A DNA stretch of 40,456 bases from B1 sp964443415 (GCA_964443415.1 CAYUDC010000015.1:1-40456); one strand, 5' to 3'. Shown: positions 23,044 through 32,732, counted from the first letter of the stretch. Notes: a model not told the origin generated them from the sequence alone. A program made the numbers and translations.

Positions 23044-24099
23044 ATGAATAAAAGCATGATTGAACTTAGAAGTGACACATTTACAAGGCCAAGCGAGCAA
23101 ATGCGTGAAGCAATGTTTAAGGCAAACGTGGGAGATGATGTATTTGGGGAAGACCCCAGTGTGAATGAATTAGAGGCTTATTGTGCCAATTTATTTGGAA
23201 TGGAGGCAGCTATTTTTTGCAGTAGTGGCACTCAAACCAATCAAATTGCGATAAAAATGCACACCCAACCCGGAGATGAAGTGATTTGTCATCAACTTTC
23301 CCATATCTATTTATACGAAGGCGGAGGTATTTCCTTTAACAGTGGGGCTTCGGTAAAACTATTGACAGGAGATTATGGTAGATTTACTGCAGAACAAGCG
23401 CGCAAAGGCATTAATAAAGAGGACGTTCATTTTCCCACAACCAGATTAGTAAGCATCGAAAATACCGTTAACAGAGGCGGTGGAGCCTGTTGGGATTTTA
23501 ACGAAATCCTTCAATTACATGCCCTATGCAAAGAGAAAGGATTGAAATTTCATTTAGATGGAGCAAGATTATTTAACGCCATGGTTGCACAAGGAGAAAA
23601 TGCCAAACAATACGGTGAAGTATTTGATAGTATTTCGATTTGTTTAAGCAAAGGGCTGGGAGCACCTGTAGGTTCGGTACTTCTAGGCAAAAAAGAAGAC
23701 ATTAAAAAAGCCAGAAGGATTAGAAAGGTAATGGGAGGTGGAATGAGGCAAGCAGGATTTTTGGCAGCAGCAGGTTTATTTGCCTTAGAAAATAATATTC
23801 AAAGATTGGCCATAGACCATCAAAGGGCCAAAGAGGTTGGAAACTTATTAAAGGGGTTAGACTGGGTAGAGGTTGTTTTTCCGATGGCCACCAATATCAT
23901 TATTTTTAAGATTGTTGATAAAATTAACGCAGCTCAATTCGTGGGCTTTTTAAATGAAAATAATATTAAAGCGTCTGAGATAGGCGATAATTCTGTAAGG
24001 TTTGTCTTTCATTTAGAGCAAGATGACGCACAAATAAATAAATTAAAAAAAGTCATTGAATCCTTTGGAACGATCGATTTGTCGACAAATTTGAAGTAA
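23044..24099 (+). CDS. ltaE: low-specificity L-threonine aldolase
   Basis: A 351-residue PLP enzyme of fold type I (beta-eliminating lyase family) that cleaves L-threonine/allo-threonine to glycine and acetaldehyde. Motifs: IELRSDTFTRPSEQM at the N-terminus, GDDVFGEDPSVNELE, EAAIFCSSGTQTNQIA, KFHLDGARLFNAMVA and SISICLSKGLGAPVGSVLLG, in which K203 binds PLP. RKVMGGGMRQAGFLAAAGLFA is also typical. The ATG at 23044 is used in preference to the TTG at 23035. The gene is alone on its strand; 107 bp separate it from the adhesin. Confidence 0.95.
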   Translation: MNKSMIELRSDTFTRPSEQMREAMFKANVGDDVFGEDPSVNELEAYCANLFGMEAAIFCSSGTQTNQIAIKMHTQPGDEVICHQLSHIYLYEGGGISFNSGASVKLLTGDYGRFTAEQARKGINKEDVHFPTTRLVSIENTVNRGGGACWDFNEILQLHALCKEKGLKFHLDGARLFNAMVAQGENAKQYGEVFDSISICLSKGLGAPVGSVLLGKKEDIKKARRIRKVMGGGMRQAGFLAAAGLFALENNIQRLAIDHQRAKEVGNLLKGLDWVEVVFPMATNIIIFKIVDKINAAQFVGFLNENNIKASEIGDNSVRFVFHLEQDDAQINKLKKVIESFGTIDLSTNLK

Positions 24100-24147
24100 T
24101 TTTGAGGCCCTTGATTCTTAAAATTTACTAAAATCTATGATAATAAG

Positions 24148-24187
24148 GCACAAACCTTTAATTTGTGCGTGAATTGAGTCAACTCAA
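24148..24187. promoter_or_regulatory. two inverted repeats in the adhesin leader
   Basis: GCACAAA-N7-TTTGTGC (24148-24168) is a 7-bp perfect stem, and TTGAGT-CA-ACTCAA (24174-24187) a 6-bp perfect dyad. The adhesin ATG is at 24207. No T tract follows the first, so a regulator-binding or RNA control site is as likely as a terminator for ltaE. Confidence 0.45.
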
Positions 24188-24206
24188 AAAAGCTAAGTTA
24201 ACATTT

Positions 24207-27200
24207 ATGATTAGAAAATTACTCTTGCTTGCCATCGTCATCCTCAACCTAAAGGTGAACGCGCAAAGCTTTGTAAATGAAATTAACACTTCTGGATTAC
24301 CCACTACAGGGGGAGAAATTTTGGGAGTATTAGATTACAACAATGATGGATTTACTGATGTAATTTATGGAAATGGTTTAAACGGACAGGTAGAAATTTA
24401 TACCAATAATTCTGGGGTATTTAGCAACGCTACCATTTCTTCGGGATTTCCAACCATTACGCTAACAGGCGCTGGCAATCAATCTGCCATTCCTTTCGAC
24501 TATAATGGAGATGGATTTTTAGACTTGTTAATTGCAAGCTCGGGTAGTTCGGGCGGGATGATTTTATTAAAGAACAATTGTGGTGGTTTTTTCACCAATG
24601 AAACCACTGCCTCTCAATTACCATCTAACCTAAATATCATTGGGCAGTACATCACAGAAGATCCGATGATATTAATTTCTGACTACGACAGAGATAATGA
24701 CAATGACATTGTGGTATGTAGACGCGGTGCATCTGAAAATTTTGTGAGTGTTTATGTGAACTTAGGAGGTATCTTTAATTCCACCCCTAGCGACCTTGTT
24801 ACCAATATCCTAACAGGAAGTTTACCTTACATCGCCTTTATTGATTACGACAGAGACAATGATGAAGATTTGTTACTTACCCTAAGTTCAAACATCAACA
24901 CCAACTCTTCGATTTTTTTATATGACAATGGTGCCGGAAGCTTTACAGTGCAGAGCGGAACAGGTTTAGTTAACAGCAGCTCTGTTGGATTTGCTACCAT
25001 CTTAGATATAGATAGTAATGGTTATGATGATATTTTATTAGGAACCAAGGAAGTTATCTTACCTGGCAGTGGCAATAACGGCAATAGGGTTTTCTTAAAC
25101 AACAGTGGAAATGGCACATTTACCAATGTGAGCGCTTTTTACAATACTTATCAAAATGCCATATTGGGAGATAATTACCAGAGCCTCGTATTTGACTACG
25201 ATAACGATGGGGATGTAGATGTTTTGTGGGGTGTAAGATCAAATTCTGGTGGAAACAATAGGCCCGCCTTTAGAGAACAAACCAGCCCAGGAACTTTTGC
25301 CACAAATGCTTCTTTAAACACCTTATCTATTGCTGCTGGAACCAGAAGTAAAATGGTAGCATTTGACTATAACAACGATGGCAAGATGGATATCTTTGGT
25401 CAAACTGCTAGTGGCAATGCCTTGATGAGAAACAACCACCTTGCAGGTAATTACATTAAAATTAAACCACAAACTTGCAGTGGCCAGGCTTTTCCTATTG
25501 GCTCCAAAGTATATGTGAGTGCAGGTGGAAAAGGACAATATAAATCTTATAACTCCAGCCAAACTTATACCAGTGCCTCTGCTAACCCAGAAGAATTACA
25601 TTTTGGATTAGGTGCAGCAAGTATCATAGACACTATCATGGTGTTCTATCAAAACTTCGCCAATATTATTACCATCAACAATGTAGCTGTAAACCAAACC
25701 TTAGTTATTTCTGATGGCACCTGTAAATTAGGTGAGCCGATTGCTTTTTCATTTCCAACAGATACCTTCACAGAATGCGGCGGCGGCGGCGTGGCCGTAT
25801 TATCTGCTACAGCGGGTTTTGCCACCTATAGCTGGAGTACAGGTGAATCTACCCCAGACATTTCTGTAAGCAGCGAAGGCTGGTATACTTGTATGGTAGA
25901 CAATGGAGCTGGTTGTAAAGCAAAAGACAGTGTTTATGTAAGATTTGGATTTGCCTATACCCTACCCATCGATACCATTATATGTGAGGGTGCAGTTGTG
26001 ACTATTAATGCATACCCTCGATTTGATTGTTCTCCATTTGGAGCACCAAGCACTGTAAAAAAGGTGATACCTGATTTTATAGATGCTGGTATATTTAATG
26101 GCCATCAATATTACTTGTATAACATACAAGGAGGCTGGTCGGATGCAGCCAAAGTAGCCTTACAAAATGGTGGTTATTTAGCAGCCATTAATTCTGATAA
26201 TGAACAAAAATTCATTGAAAACAACCCAGCACTGGCCGGCAGAAATTTATGGATTGGCTTATTTAATGTGCCCAATGAACCTTTCAGGTGGATGAGTTGT
26301 GATACCTTTAATTATTCAAATTGGCAAGTATCATCGGGTGCTCCATCAGCAGATCCTAGCGAGAACTATGTATTTATGCGCGCAGAAACCTGCCCAGATG
26401 GAAGACAATGGAAAAACACCAGAGACCTTCCTCCAATTGGCGACCCATGCGAAAGTGAAATTTATGCATTAATAGAGTTTGATCCAACTACAAACATCGA
26501 ATACATTTGGAGTACTGGCGAAACAGGCCCAACCATTCAGGTGCAACCATCTACACCCGTTACGGTGGTAGTGGAGGTGAAGCAAAATGGTGCTACATGT
26601 TTTGGTTCAACCAATATCTCTGTGCTTAATTTTAGTAATATTTTACCATTAGATACCATTACAGAGTGTCAATCAAACTCGGTATTACTGCAAGCAGAAC
26701 CAGGTTTATCTTCTTATAATTGGAGCACAGGGTCAACCAATGACAATATCACTGTATTTACAGGTGGATGGTATAAGGTATCTGCCACCTCTGCCAATGG
26801 ATGTTCGGGTGTAGATAGCGTATTTGTCATACTTTTCAACTCAAGTATAAAAACCCAAGACACTACTGTTTGCGCGGGTGTTACTGTAACTTTAAGAGGA
26901 CCTACCACACCTTTCTCATTCCAAACAGACTATACCCAAAACTTTCAAGGTCTAAGTTATACTGATTGGAATACCAATTCTTCGATAAATTATAATGGGT
27001 CAAGAATTTTAGGGCCATTTGCCAACGACTCGGTAACCTTAAACCTCACCGGTTTAACTACACACGACTCTGTTTTGGTAACATTTGACCTATTTATCCA
27101 TGACACTTGGGAAGGCGAATGCTCTACCAATGGACCTGATAGATTTAGATTCAAGAATGGTCTTACCAATGTTATTAATACTACCTTCTCTAATACCACA

Positions 27201-29735
27201 GGTTGTAACCAAGGCTATACCACAAGTGGTATTCCTGGATCGTATGCACCAAAAACCGGAGCATCGGCCATCAATTTATTGAACAGATGCCAACCAGGAG
27301 CCACCACTACAAGATACACTATTACAAGAAAGTTTAGACATACTAGTAGTAATCTAGATTTATCTTGGGTAGGTGATTTAAGGGATGCTGTAGATAATTC
27401 AACTAAATGTAACGAAAGCTGGTCGATAGACAATTTAACCATACAATTGAGAAGAGAGGGAGGTGGTTTATTCTGGTCAACTGGCGATACCACCCAAGAC
27501 ATTATTGTAACACCAACAGACCCAAGTAATATTTATTGGGTTAGAATTCCGGTAGGTTCATCATTTTGTTATGATACTGTAACGGTAACAACCGTGGTAG
27601 GTGAATTACCATATAACTTAATTTTTAACGACACCATTAATATTTGTGCTACAGCTTTAGACCATTACCCAATTACTGTGAGCGATAAGTTTGATTCATA
27701 TAAATGGAATACGGATGACATTACCAATGTAGGTAAAGCATACAATACTGGTTGGTATAATGTAACGGCTAGTTTGAACCAAGGTTGCTTTGCCCGCGAC
27801 AGTGTTTATATTCCATTTCATGATTTAGAAGTTATACCAACTGATACTTCAATTTGCTATGGCAATCCGCTTGAATTAAAGGTAGATTATAACAATGATT
27901 GCAGTCCGTTTGGTGGACCAGCACTAGTAAATTACACTCCAGGCGATATTATTCCGGGATACACCTACAAAGGAGAATATAAGGGCAGTCACTATTATCA
28001 AGCAGATGCACCAAGCACTTGGAGTGCCGCAGCACAGAATGCCTTGGCCGTTGGAGGTCATTTAGTAAATATCTTAGATGCCGACGAACAAGGATTTATT
28101 AGTGCAGTTGTCTCAGACAATGTATGGTTGGGTCTTTATAGAAACGAGACGTTAGGTTACCATATATGGATGAATTGCGATACCTTAACTTATAGCAACT
28201 GGGCCGCATCTGAACCAGTGGCCTCGCCAGATAACTATACCTTTATGTATGGCACTACTTGTGCCGAACCACAAAAATGGAAAAGCCATGTGGATGACCC
28301 ATCTACTTTAACCGACCCTTGTTTAACTAATATCTATGGGTTAATGGAAATTAAACCAACCTCCTATATTTATAATTGGTATGATGCCACATTTAATGTG
28401 ATTTCTAACTCGGCTACCGTTTTTGTTAATCCTACCTCAAACACCACTTATAGAGCCTTCCACCGTTTGTTCCAAGGTGGAGCATTTTGTAATAGCGGCA
28501 CAGCCAATGTGAAGGTGATCAACGAAAACTTTAATATTTTACAAGATAGCATTGTAAGACTTGGCTGTAATGGCGATACAGTAATGGTAGTGGCAGCGCC
28601 TGGATTCTCTAACTATACTTGGGATAATGGACAAACCACTCAAATTGCAGTTTATAGCTCAACCATTGGTTGGGTATATTGTTCTTATGATAACGGTACA
28701 TGTGTATTTAGAGACAGTGTTTATTTAGTTGTTCCTGGTAAACTTGGATCAACACAAAGCATAAAAGACATTGTTTGTAAAGGCGATAACAATGGCGAAG
28801 CTACTATTACCCCAACAGGTGGCATTCCTCCATTTGTAATCAATTGGGTATTGAGTGGCTCTAATTTACCTACCGAAACCAATCTTGCACCTGGCACTTA
28901 TCCATATATTATTACAGACAGCTTAAATTGTGTGCATGTAGATTCTGTTATAATTACTGAACCTGCCCTTGCACTATCTCTTTCTAACATTGAGTTGAAA
29001 GGTGTAAGTTGTAATGGAGACAGCAATGCCATATTGTTACCAAATATTATTGGGGGAGAAGCGCCATATACAGGGGTTTGGACAGGCTTTAGCTCAAGCG
29101 ATACCTTGTTTAATGTTCCTGCTGGAACTTATACTTATACTGTAACAGACGTAAGAGGTTGTACTAAATCTGCTGATATTACCATTTCGCAACCAAGTAT
29201 TTTAAACATCGATGCCACCATTCAAAAGCAAATCTTCTGTCCAGAAGATTCTAATGGGGTGGTAATCTTAGATGCCTTCGGTGGTACTACTCCATATAGC
29301 TTCATTTGGAATAGCAATTTATTGGGTTCTGATACCATTACTGATGTATTTAAAGGGTTATTTAATGCCATAGTAATTGATAAAAATGGATGTAGAGATA
29401 CCATTCAGGTAGAAATGATTGCCTCTAACACCGACCCAGAATTATGTGGTTTGGCTGTACCATCTGGATTCTCGCCAAATGGTGATGGCCAAAACGATTT
29501 ATTCTATATCAAAGGGTTAGAAGGGTATCCAGATAACGAACTAACCATCTTTAACCGTTGGGGAGAAACGGTTTTCACTGCCACTAATTATAAGAATGAT
29601 TGGACAGGAAAACCTACCCGCAATACCATTATTAACACTGCTGATGGCCTGGTTCCAAATGATACTTATTACTATGTATTGGTAACCAAAGCAAATAACA
29701 AAACCTATTCAGGTTATGTATACATCACCAGATAA
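24207..29735 (+). CDS. giant T9SS-secreted multidomain adhesin with FG-GAP, nested C-type lectin and SprB repeats
   Basis: An 1842-residue exported protein; the ATG at 24207 starts the leader MIRKLLLLAIVILNLKVNAQ. Order (approximate residues): seven FG-GAP/VCBS blades with D-x-D-x-D calcium loops, such as DYNNDGFTD (40-400); an ASPIC/UnbV-like domain ending HFGLG...NQTLVI (414-502); four plain Ig-like repeats (about 512-581, 812-878, 1135-1206, 1442-1511; YxWSTG...GWY...DSVYV). These alternate with three interrupted Ig-like repeats carrying a C-type lectin domain (619-761), a jelly-roll-like insert (905-1081) and a second lectin domain (1245-1381). Three SprB repeats follow (1515-1741), then a T9SS type B (gliding motility-associated) C-terminal domain: PSGFSPNGDGQNDLF, NRWGETVF, TYYYVLV. 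It is a surface or secreted binding protein, probably for glycans. The gene behind it encodes a SprF-like partner. Confidence 0.92.
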   Translation: MIRKLLLLAIVILNLKVNAQSFVNEINTSGLPTTGGEILGVLDYNNDGFTDVIYGNGLNGQVEIYTNNSGVFSNATISSGFPTITLTGAGNQSAIPFDYNGDGFLDLLIASSGSSGGMILLKNNCGGFFTNETTASQLPSNLNIIGQYITEDPMILISDYDRDNDNDIVVCRRGASENFVSVYVNLGGIFNSTPSDLVTNILTGSLPYIAFIDYDRDNDEDLLLTLSSNINTNSSIFLYDNGAGSFTVQSGTGLVNSSSVGFATILDIDSNGYDDILLGTKEVILPGSGNNGNRVFLNNSGNGTFTNVSAFYNTYQNAILGDNYQSLVFDYDNDGDVDVLWGVRSNSGGNNRPAFREQTSPGTFATNASLNTLSIAAGTRSKMVAFDYNNDGKMDIFGQTASGNALMRNNHLAGNYIKIKPQTCSGQAFPIGSKVYVSAGGKGQYKSYNSSQTYTSASANPEELHFGLGAASIIDTIMVFYQNFANIITINNVAVNQTLVISDGTCKLGEPIAFSFPTDTFTECGGGGVAVLSATAGFATYSWSTGESTPDISVSSEGWYTCMVDNGAGCKAKDSVYVRFGFAYTLPIDTIICEGAVVTINAYPRFDCSPFGAPSTVKKVIPDFIDAGIFNGHQYYLYNIQGGWSDAAKVALQNGGYLAAINSDNEQKFIENNPALAGRNLWIGLFNVPNEPFRWMSCDTFNYSNWQVSSGAPSADPSENYVFMRAETCPDGRQWKNTRDLPPIGDPCESEIYALIEFDPTTNIEYIWSTGETGPTIQVQPSTPVTVVVEVKQNGATCFGSTNISVLNFSNILPLDTITECQSNSVLLQAEPGLSSYNWSTGSTNDNITVFTGGWYKVSATSANGCSGVDSVFVILFNSSIKTQDTTVCAGVTVTLRGPTTPFSFQTDYTQNFQGLSYTDWNTNSSINYNGSRILGPFANDSVTLNLTGLTTHDSVLVTFDLFIHDTWEGECSTNGPDRFRFKNGLTNVINTTFSNTTGCNQGYTTSGIPGSYAPKTGASAINLLNRCQPGATTTRYTITRKFRHTSSNLDLSWVGDLRDAVDNSTKCNESWSIDNLTIQLRREGGGLFWSTGDTTQDIIVTPTDPSNIYWVRIPVGSSFCYDTVTVTTVVGELPYNLIFNDTINICATALDHYPITVSDKFDSYKWNTDDITNVGKAYNTGWYNVTASLNQGCFARDSVYIPFHDLEVIPTDTSICYGNPLELKVDYNNDCSPFGGPALVNYTPGDIIPGYTYKGEYKGSHYYQADAPSTWSAAAQNALAVGGHLVNILDADEQGFISAVVSDNVWLGLYRNETLGYHIWMNCDTLTYSNWAASEPVASPDNYTFMYGTTCAEPQKWKSHVDDPSTLTDPCLTNIYGLMEIKPTSYIYNWYDATFNVISNSATVFVNPTSNTTYRAFHRLFQGGAFCNSGTANVKVINENFNILQDSIVRLGCNGDTVMVVAAPGFSNYTWDNGQTTQIAVYSSTIGWVYCSYDNGTCVFRDSVYLVVPGKLGSTQSIKDIVCKGDNNGEATITPTGGIPPFVINWVLSGSNLPTETNLAPGTYPYIITDSLNCVHVDSVIITEPALALSLSNIELKGVSCNGDSNAILLPNIIGGEAPYTGVWTGFSSSDTLFNVPAGTYTYTVTDVRGCTKSADITISQPSILNIDATIQKQIFCPEDSNGVVILDAFGGTTPYSFIWNSNLLGSDTITDVFKGLFNAIVIDKNGCRDTIQVEMIASNTDPELCGLAVPSGFSPNGDGQNDLFYIKGLEGYPDNELTIFNRWGETVFTATNYKNDWTGKPTRNTIINTADGLVPNDTYYYVLVTKANNKTYSGYVYITR

Positions 29736-29745
29736 TTGAACTAAC

Positions 29746-30699
29746 ATGAAATCTTTGAAGAAAATAATATTATATAGTTTGCTTTTAATGGCTTTAAGAG
29801 CAGAGGCTCAATTGAGTTATGGAAACGAGCAATTCTTGTTTAATCCGGTTTTGGTTAATCCTTCGTTAGCAGGATTGCACAATGGGCAAGCCCAGCTGGG
29901 TTATGATGCTCGTTGGTTAGGAATAGACGGTGCCCCAAGAACCTCCTTTTTAAGGTTCGATAAAATGTTTAATGGAAATACCGGTTGGGATGTAGCCATT
30001 GTATCTGATAGGGTTGGCCCCATTAGCAGCATTAGCATTGCCAATTCTTTTGCCTACCATCTTAAAACTTCAGAAAACACCAATCTTTCTTTTGGTTTAA
30101 GACACCACTTAACTCAAAACTATTTTTCTATTAACACTCAAAAGTTGGTTGACCAAGTAGATCCATTTTTATTAGCAGACCAAACAGGAGTTCCAATAAA
30201 TAACTTTGATGCTTCTTTGGCTTTTTACAATCCTGCGAAGTATATGATAGGGGTTAGTTATAGAAATTTAATTCCACAACCTAGATTTAGAAATACCACT
30301 AGTAGTTTACCAAATGCCATTCAATATTCTATCTTTAGCGTAAACGGCTGGTTTGCCCAAGACTTTGACGGTTTTGCTTTGGAAGCATTTGGAAATTTTT
30401 CTACCAGCCCAAATCTACCTACCACCATTCAATTAGGCGTATTAGGCAGCATTGAAGGCAAGTATGGTGCGGGACTGAATTTTAGCCCAGGCAACTTCCT
30501 TGGAATAATTGCGTATGTGAGAGCAACCGAAAAGCTAAATGTTTTTTATAATTACAATCTACCTATATCAGACATTGCCAAAGTAAGCAAACAATCGCAT
30601 GGCATTGGCATAGGTTTTAGGATTGGAAAAGAAACGCTTAAGAACAATACCTTTTTTATTCAGCCAACAAACGAAAGTTCTGTCAATAAATTATTCTAA
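29746..30699 (+). CDS. PorP/SprF family T9SS outer-membrane protein
   Basis: A 317-residue protein with a signal peptide ending AEAQ, then the typical PorP/SprF start LSYGNEQFLFNPVLVNPSLA and GLHNGQAQLGYDARWLGIDG, and alternating beta-strands of an outer-membrane barrel to the end. SprF of Flavobacterium johnsoniae is needed for secretion of the adhesin SprB, and PorP-like genes often lie right behind genes for type B sorted proteins. This one starts 10 bp after the adhesin stop, so it is inferred to serve that adhesin as a dedicated outer-membrane partner or anchor. PorP of the core T9SS is a paralog, not excluded but less likely here. Confidence 0.92.
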   Translation: MKSLKKIILYSLLLMALRAEAQLSYGNEQFLFNPVLVNPSLAGLHNGQAQLGYDARWLGIDGAPRTSFLRFDKMFNGNTGWDVAIVSDRVGPISSISIANSFAYHLKTSENTNLSFGLRHHLTQNYFSINTQKLVDQVDPFLLADQTGVPINNFDASLAFYNPAKYMIGVSYRNLIPQPRFRNTTSSLPNAIQYSIFSVNGWFAQDFDGFALEAFGNFSTSPNLPTTIQLGVLGSIEGKYGAGLNFSPGNFLGIIAYVRATEKLNVFYNYNLPISDIAKVSKQSHGIGIGFRIGKETLKNNTFFIQPTNESSVNKLF

Positions 30700-30707
30700 A
30701 AAGGGGG

Positions 30708-30715
30708 TATCTTTG
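30708..30715 (+). promoter_or_regulatory. candidate -7 element for the ABC-F gene
   Basis: TATCTTTG followed by CCC is a perfect TAnnTTTG, 11 bases before the ATG at 30727 and just after the sprF-like stop codon. The -33 region is poor. Confidence 0.55.
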
Positions 30716-30726
30716 CCCACCTTTTT

Positions 30727-32655
30727 ATGATAGCACTTACTAATATTGGCTTCGAGTTTGGAGGCCGCTTTCTTTATCGAAATGCAAATTGGCACATAAA
30801 GCCTAACGAGCGCATTGGACTTATTGGCCTTAACGGCACCGGAAAATCTACTTTGCTTAGAATTATCAGTGGAGAATATTCACTGACAGAAGGCACTATG
30901 TCTATGCCTAAAGACTTAACCATAGGCTTTTTAAACCAAGACCAACTGAGTTTTGATACCGAAGACAGTATTTTAGAGGTAGCCCTCACCGCTTTTTCTA
31001 AACAATTGCAGCTCGAGAAAGATATCAACGAGGTAATTGTTAAGTTAGAAACCGACCACAGCGACGAAATCATTCAGCGCTTAAGCGACCTTCAAGAGGA
31101 GTTCGACCGTTTAGATGGATATAATATTCACCATAAGACAGAGAAAGTGTTGGAAGGCCTTGGTTTTACCACCCAACAATTGGCACAACCCTTTAAAAAG
31201 TTCTCTGGAGGTTGGCGTATGCGTGTGCTTTTAGCCAAAATGCTCTTGCAAGAACCCAATCTTTTAATGCTGGACGAACCTACCAATCACTTGGATTTAC
31301 CAAGTATTATCTGGCTCGAGGAATACCTGCGCTCCTACCAAGGAACTGTTATTGTGGTGAGCCATGATAGGTACTTCTTGGATAAAATGGTCACCAAAAT
31401 TGTGGAGGTGAGTATGCAAAAAATATTTGAGTACCCTGGCAATTACAGTTTCTATCTAGAATCTAAGCAAGAGCGCATGGATTTGCAGCAGCGCTCATAC
31501 GACAATCAACAACAATTTTTTAAAGACCAAGAAAAACTCATCAATCGTTTTAAGGCCAAGGCCAGCAAAGCTTCTATGGCACAAAGCAGGATGAAAATGC
31601 TAGAAAGGGTGGAGAAAATTGAAGCGCCAGAAGATGATAATAGAGAAATTAATATTCAGTTTAGAGTAGGCGTTACCCCTGGTAGAATGTTGGCCGAATT
31701 AAAGGATGTAACCAAAGCCTACCCCGATGTTCCTATTTTAAATAAAACCGAAGCCCGCATAGAACGTGGCGATAAAATTGCCTTAATTGGTGCCAATGGC
31801 AAAGGGAAATCTACTGTATTGAGAATGTTGGCTGGAGCCGAAAATTACGAAGGAACCATCATCCCTGGCCACAATGTGAAGCAAGCCTTTTATGCCCAAC
31901 ATCAATTAGAATCTTTGGGATTATCGCATGAGATTTTAGAAGAACTACAAAACTTTGCACCAGATAGAACAGATACTGAACTTAGAACCGTTTTGGGTTG
32001 TTTTTTATTTGCAGGCGATGAAGTATTTAAGAAGATTAAGGTATTAAGTGGTGGCGAAAAAGCAAGGGTGGCATTAGCCAAAACCCTTTTAACAGAGGCC
32101 AATTTCTTATTGCTGGATGAACCTACCAACCACTTAGACATGCGCAGTATTAACTTGCTCATTCAATCGCTACAAGGTTATGAAGGTTCTTTTTTGGTGG
32201 TGAGCCACGACCGTTTTTTTGTGACCCAAATTGCCAATAAAATCTGGTATATAGAAAACGAACAAATCAAAGAATATCCTGGAACCTACGAGGAGTATGA
32301 ATATTGGCGTGCTAAAAAGGAAGAAGAAGATAAGTTAAGAAAAGCGCAAGAACCTGCCAAACCTAAACCAGTGGCGGTAAGCAATCCTGTGGTAAAGGAA
32401 GAAAAAACCAAAGCCAAGGTGAGCAATAACTATATTCAAAATCTCAGAAAACAGTTGGATGAGTATGAGTTAAAAGCAAAAGGCATTCAATCTAAAATCA
32501 AAGAATTAGAAAACGCCTTTACCCTACCCGAAAATAGCAATGACGCCAAAATGCGCGAATTGAATAGCTTTTATGAGGCGGAGAAAAAAGCCTTACAGCA
32601 TATCGAAAAAGAAATGGAAGTAATCTTAGAGGAAATCATTCTACTGGAAGAATAA
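30727..32655 (+). CDS. ABC-F family ATPase (Uup/YheS-like ribosome-associated)
   Basis: A 642-residue protein with two ABC cassettes and no membrane helices. First cassette: Walker A GLNGTGKST, signature KFSGGWRMRVLLAKML, Walker B NLLMLDEPTNHLD. The linker region (about 245-310) is rich in Lys/Gln (QQFFKDQEKLINRFKAKASK), as in ABC-F proteins that reach toward the ribosomal P-site tRNA. Second cassette: GANGKGKST, LSGGEKARVALAKTLL, LLLDEPTNHLD. It has a C-terminal coiled coil (about 560-642) as in Uup. The protein acts on ribosomes in translation quality control; resistance-type activity is not indicated. It has its own promoter and a bidirectional terminator behind it. Confidence 0.94.
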   Translation: MIALTNIGFEFGGRFLYRNANWHIKPNERIGLIGLNGTGKSTLLRIISGEYSLTEGTMSMPKDLTIGFLNQDQLSFDTEDSILEVALTAFSKQLQLEKDINEVIVKLETDHSDEIIQRLSDLQEEFDRLDGYNIHHKTEKVLEGLGFTTQQLAQPFKKFSGGWRMRVLLAKMLLQEPNLLMLDEPTNHLDLPSIIWLEEYLRSYQGTVIVVSHDRYFLDKMVTKIVEVSMQKIFEYPGNYSFYLESKQERMDLQQRSYDNQQQFFKDQEKLINRFKAKASKASMAQSRMKMLERVEKIEAPEDDNREINIQFRVGVTPGRMLAELKDVTKAYPDVPILNKTEARIERGDKIALIGANGKGKSTVLRMLAGAENYEGTIIPGHNVKQAFYAQHQLESLGLSHEILEELQNFAPDRTDTELRTVLGCFLFAGDEVFKKIKVLSGGEKARVALAKTLLTEANFLLLDEPTNHLDMRSINLLIQSLQGYEGSFLVVSHDRFFVTQIANKIWYIENEQIKEYPGTYEEYEYWRAKKEEEDKLRKAQEPAKPKPVAVSNPVVKEEKTKAKVSNNYIQNLRKQLDEYELKAKGIQSKIKELENAFTLPENSNDAKMRELNSFYEAEKKALQHIEKEMEVILEEIILLEE

Positions 32656-32676
32656 TTCTACTGATTACTATCAAAC

Positions 32677-32711
32677 AAAAAGAGAGGCAAGTTTATCTTA
32701 CCTCTCTTTTT
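32677..32711. terminator. bidirectional terminator between the ABC-F gene and htpG
   Basis: AAAAAGAGAGG (32677-32687) pairs perfectly with CCTCTCTTTTT (32701-32711). The 13-base loop can fold further (AAG-TTTAT-CTT). A T tract follows on the plus strand, and on the minus strand a run of T follows as well, so it serves both convergent genes. Confidence 0.9.
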
Positions 32712-32714
32712 TGT

Positions 32715-32732
32715 TTTGGTTCAAACCGAAAC
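32715..32732 (+). repeat. intergenic copy of recurrent motif (exact 18-mer)
   Basis: TTTGGTTCAAACCGAAAC, non-coding, between the bidirectional terminator and the htpG stop; the identical 18 bases occur at 40195-40212. Confidence 0.65.

Noticed and set aside
25323..27502. Open frames on the minus strand inside the adhesin and other large genes
   Set aside because: They are short, lack start signals and family motifs, and lie opposite strongly coding DNA.
32716..32731. Recurrent GGTTCAAACC words as tRNA T-arm remnants
   Set aside because: The word resembles GGTTCAAATCC of tRNA T-arms, but no acceptor, D- or anticodon-arm pairing surrounds any copy.
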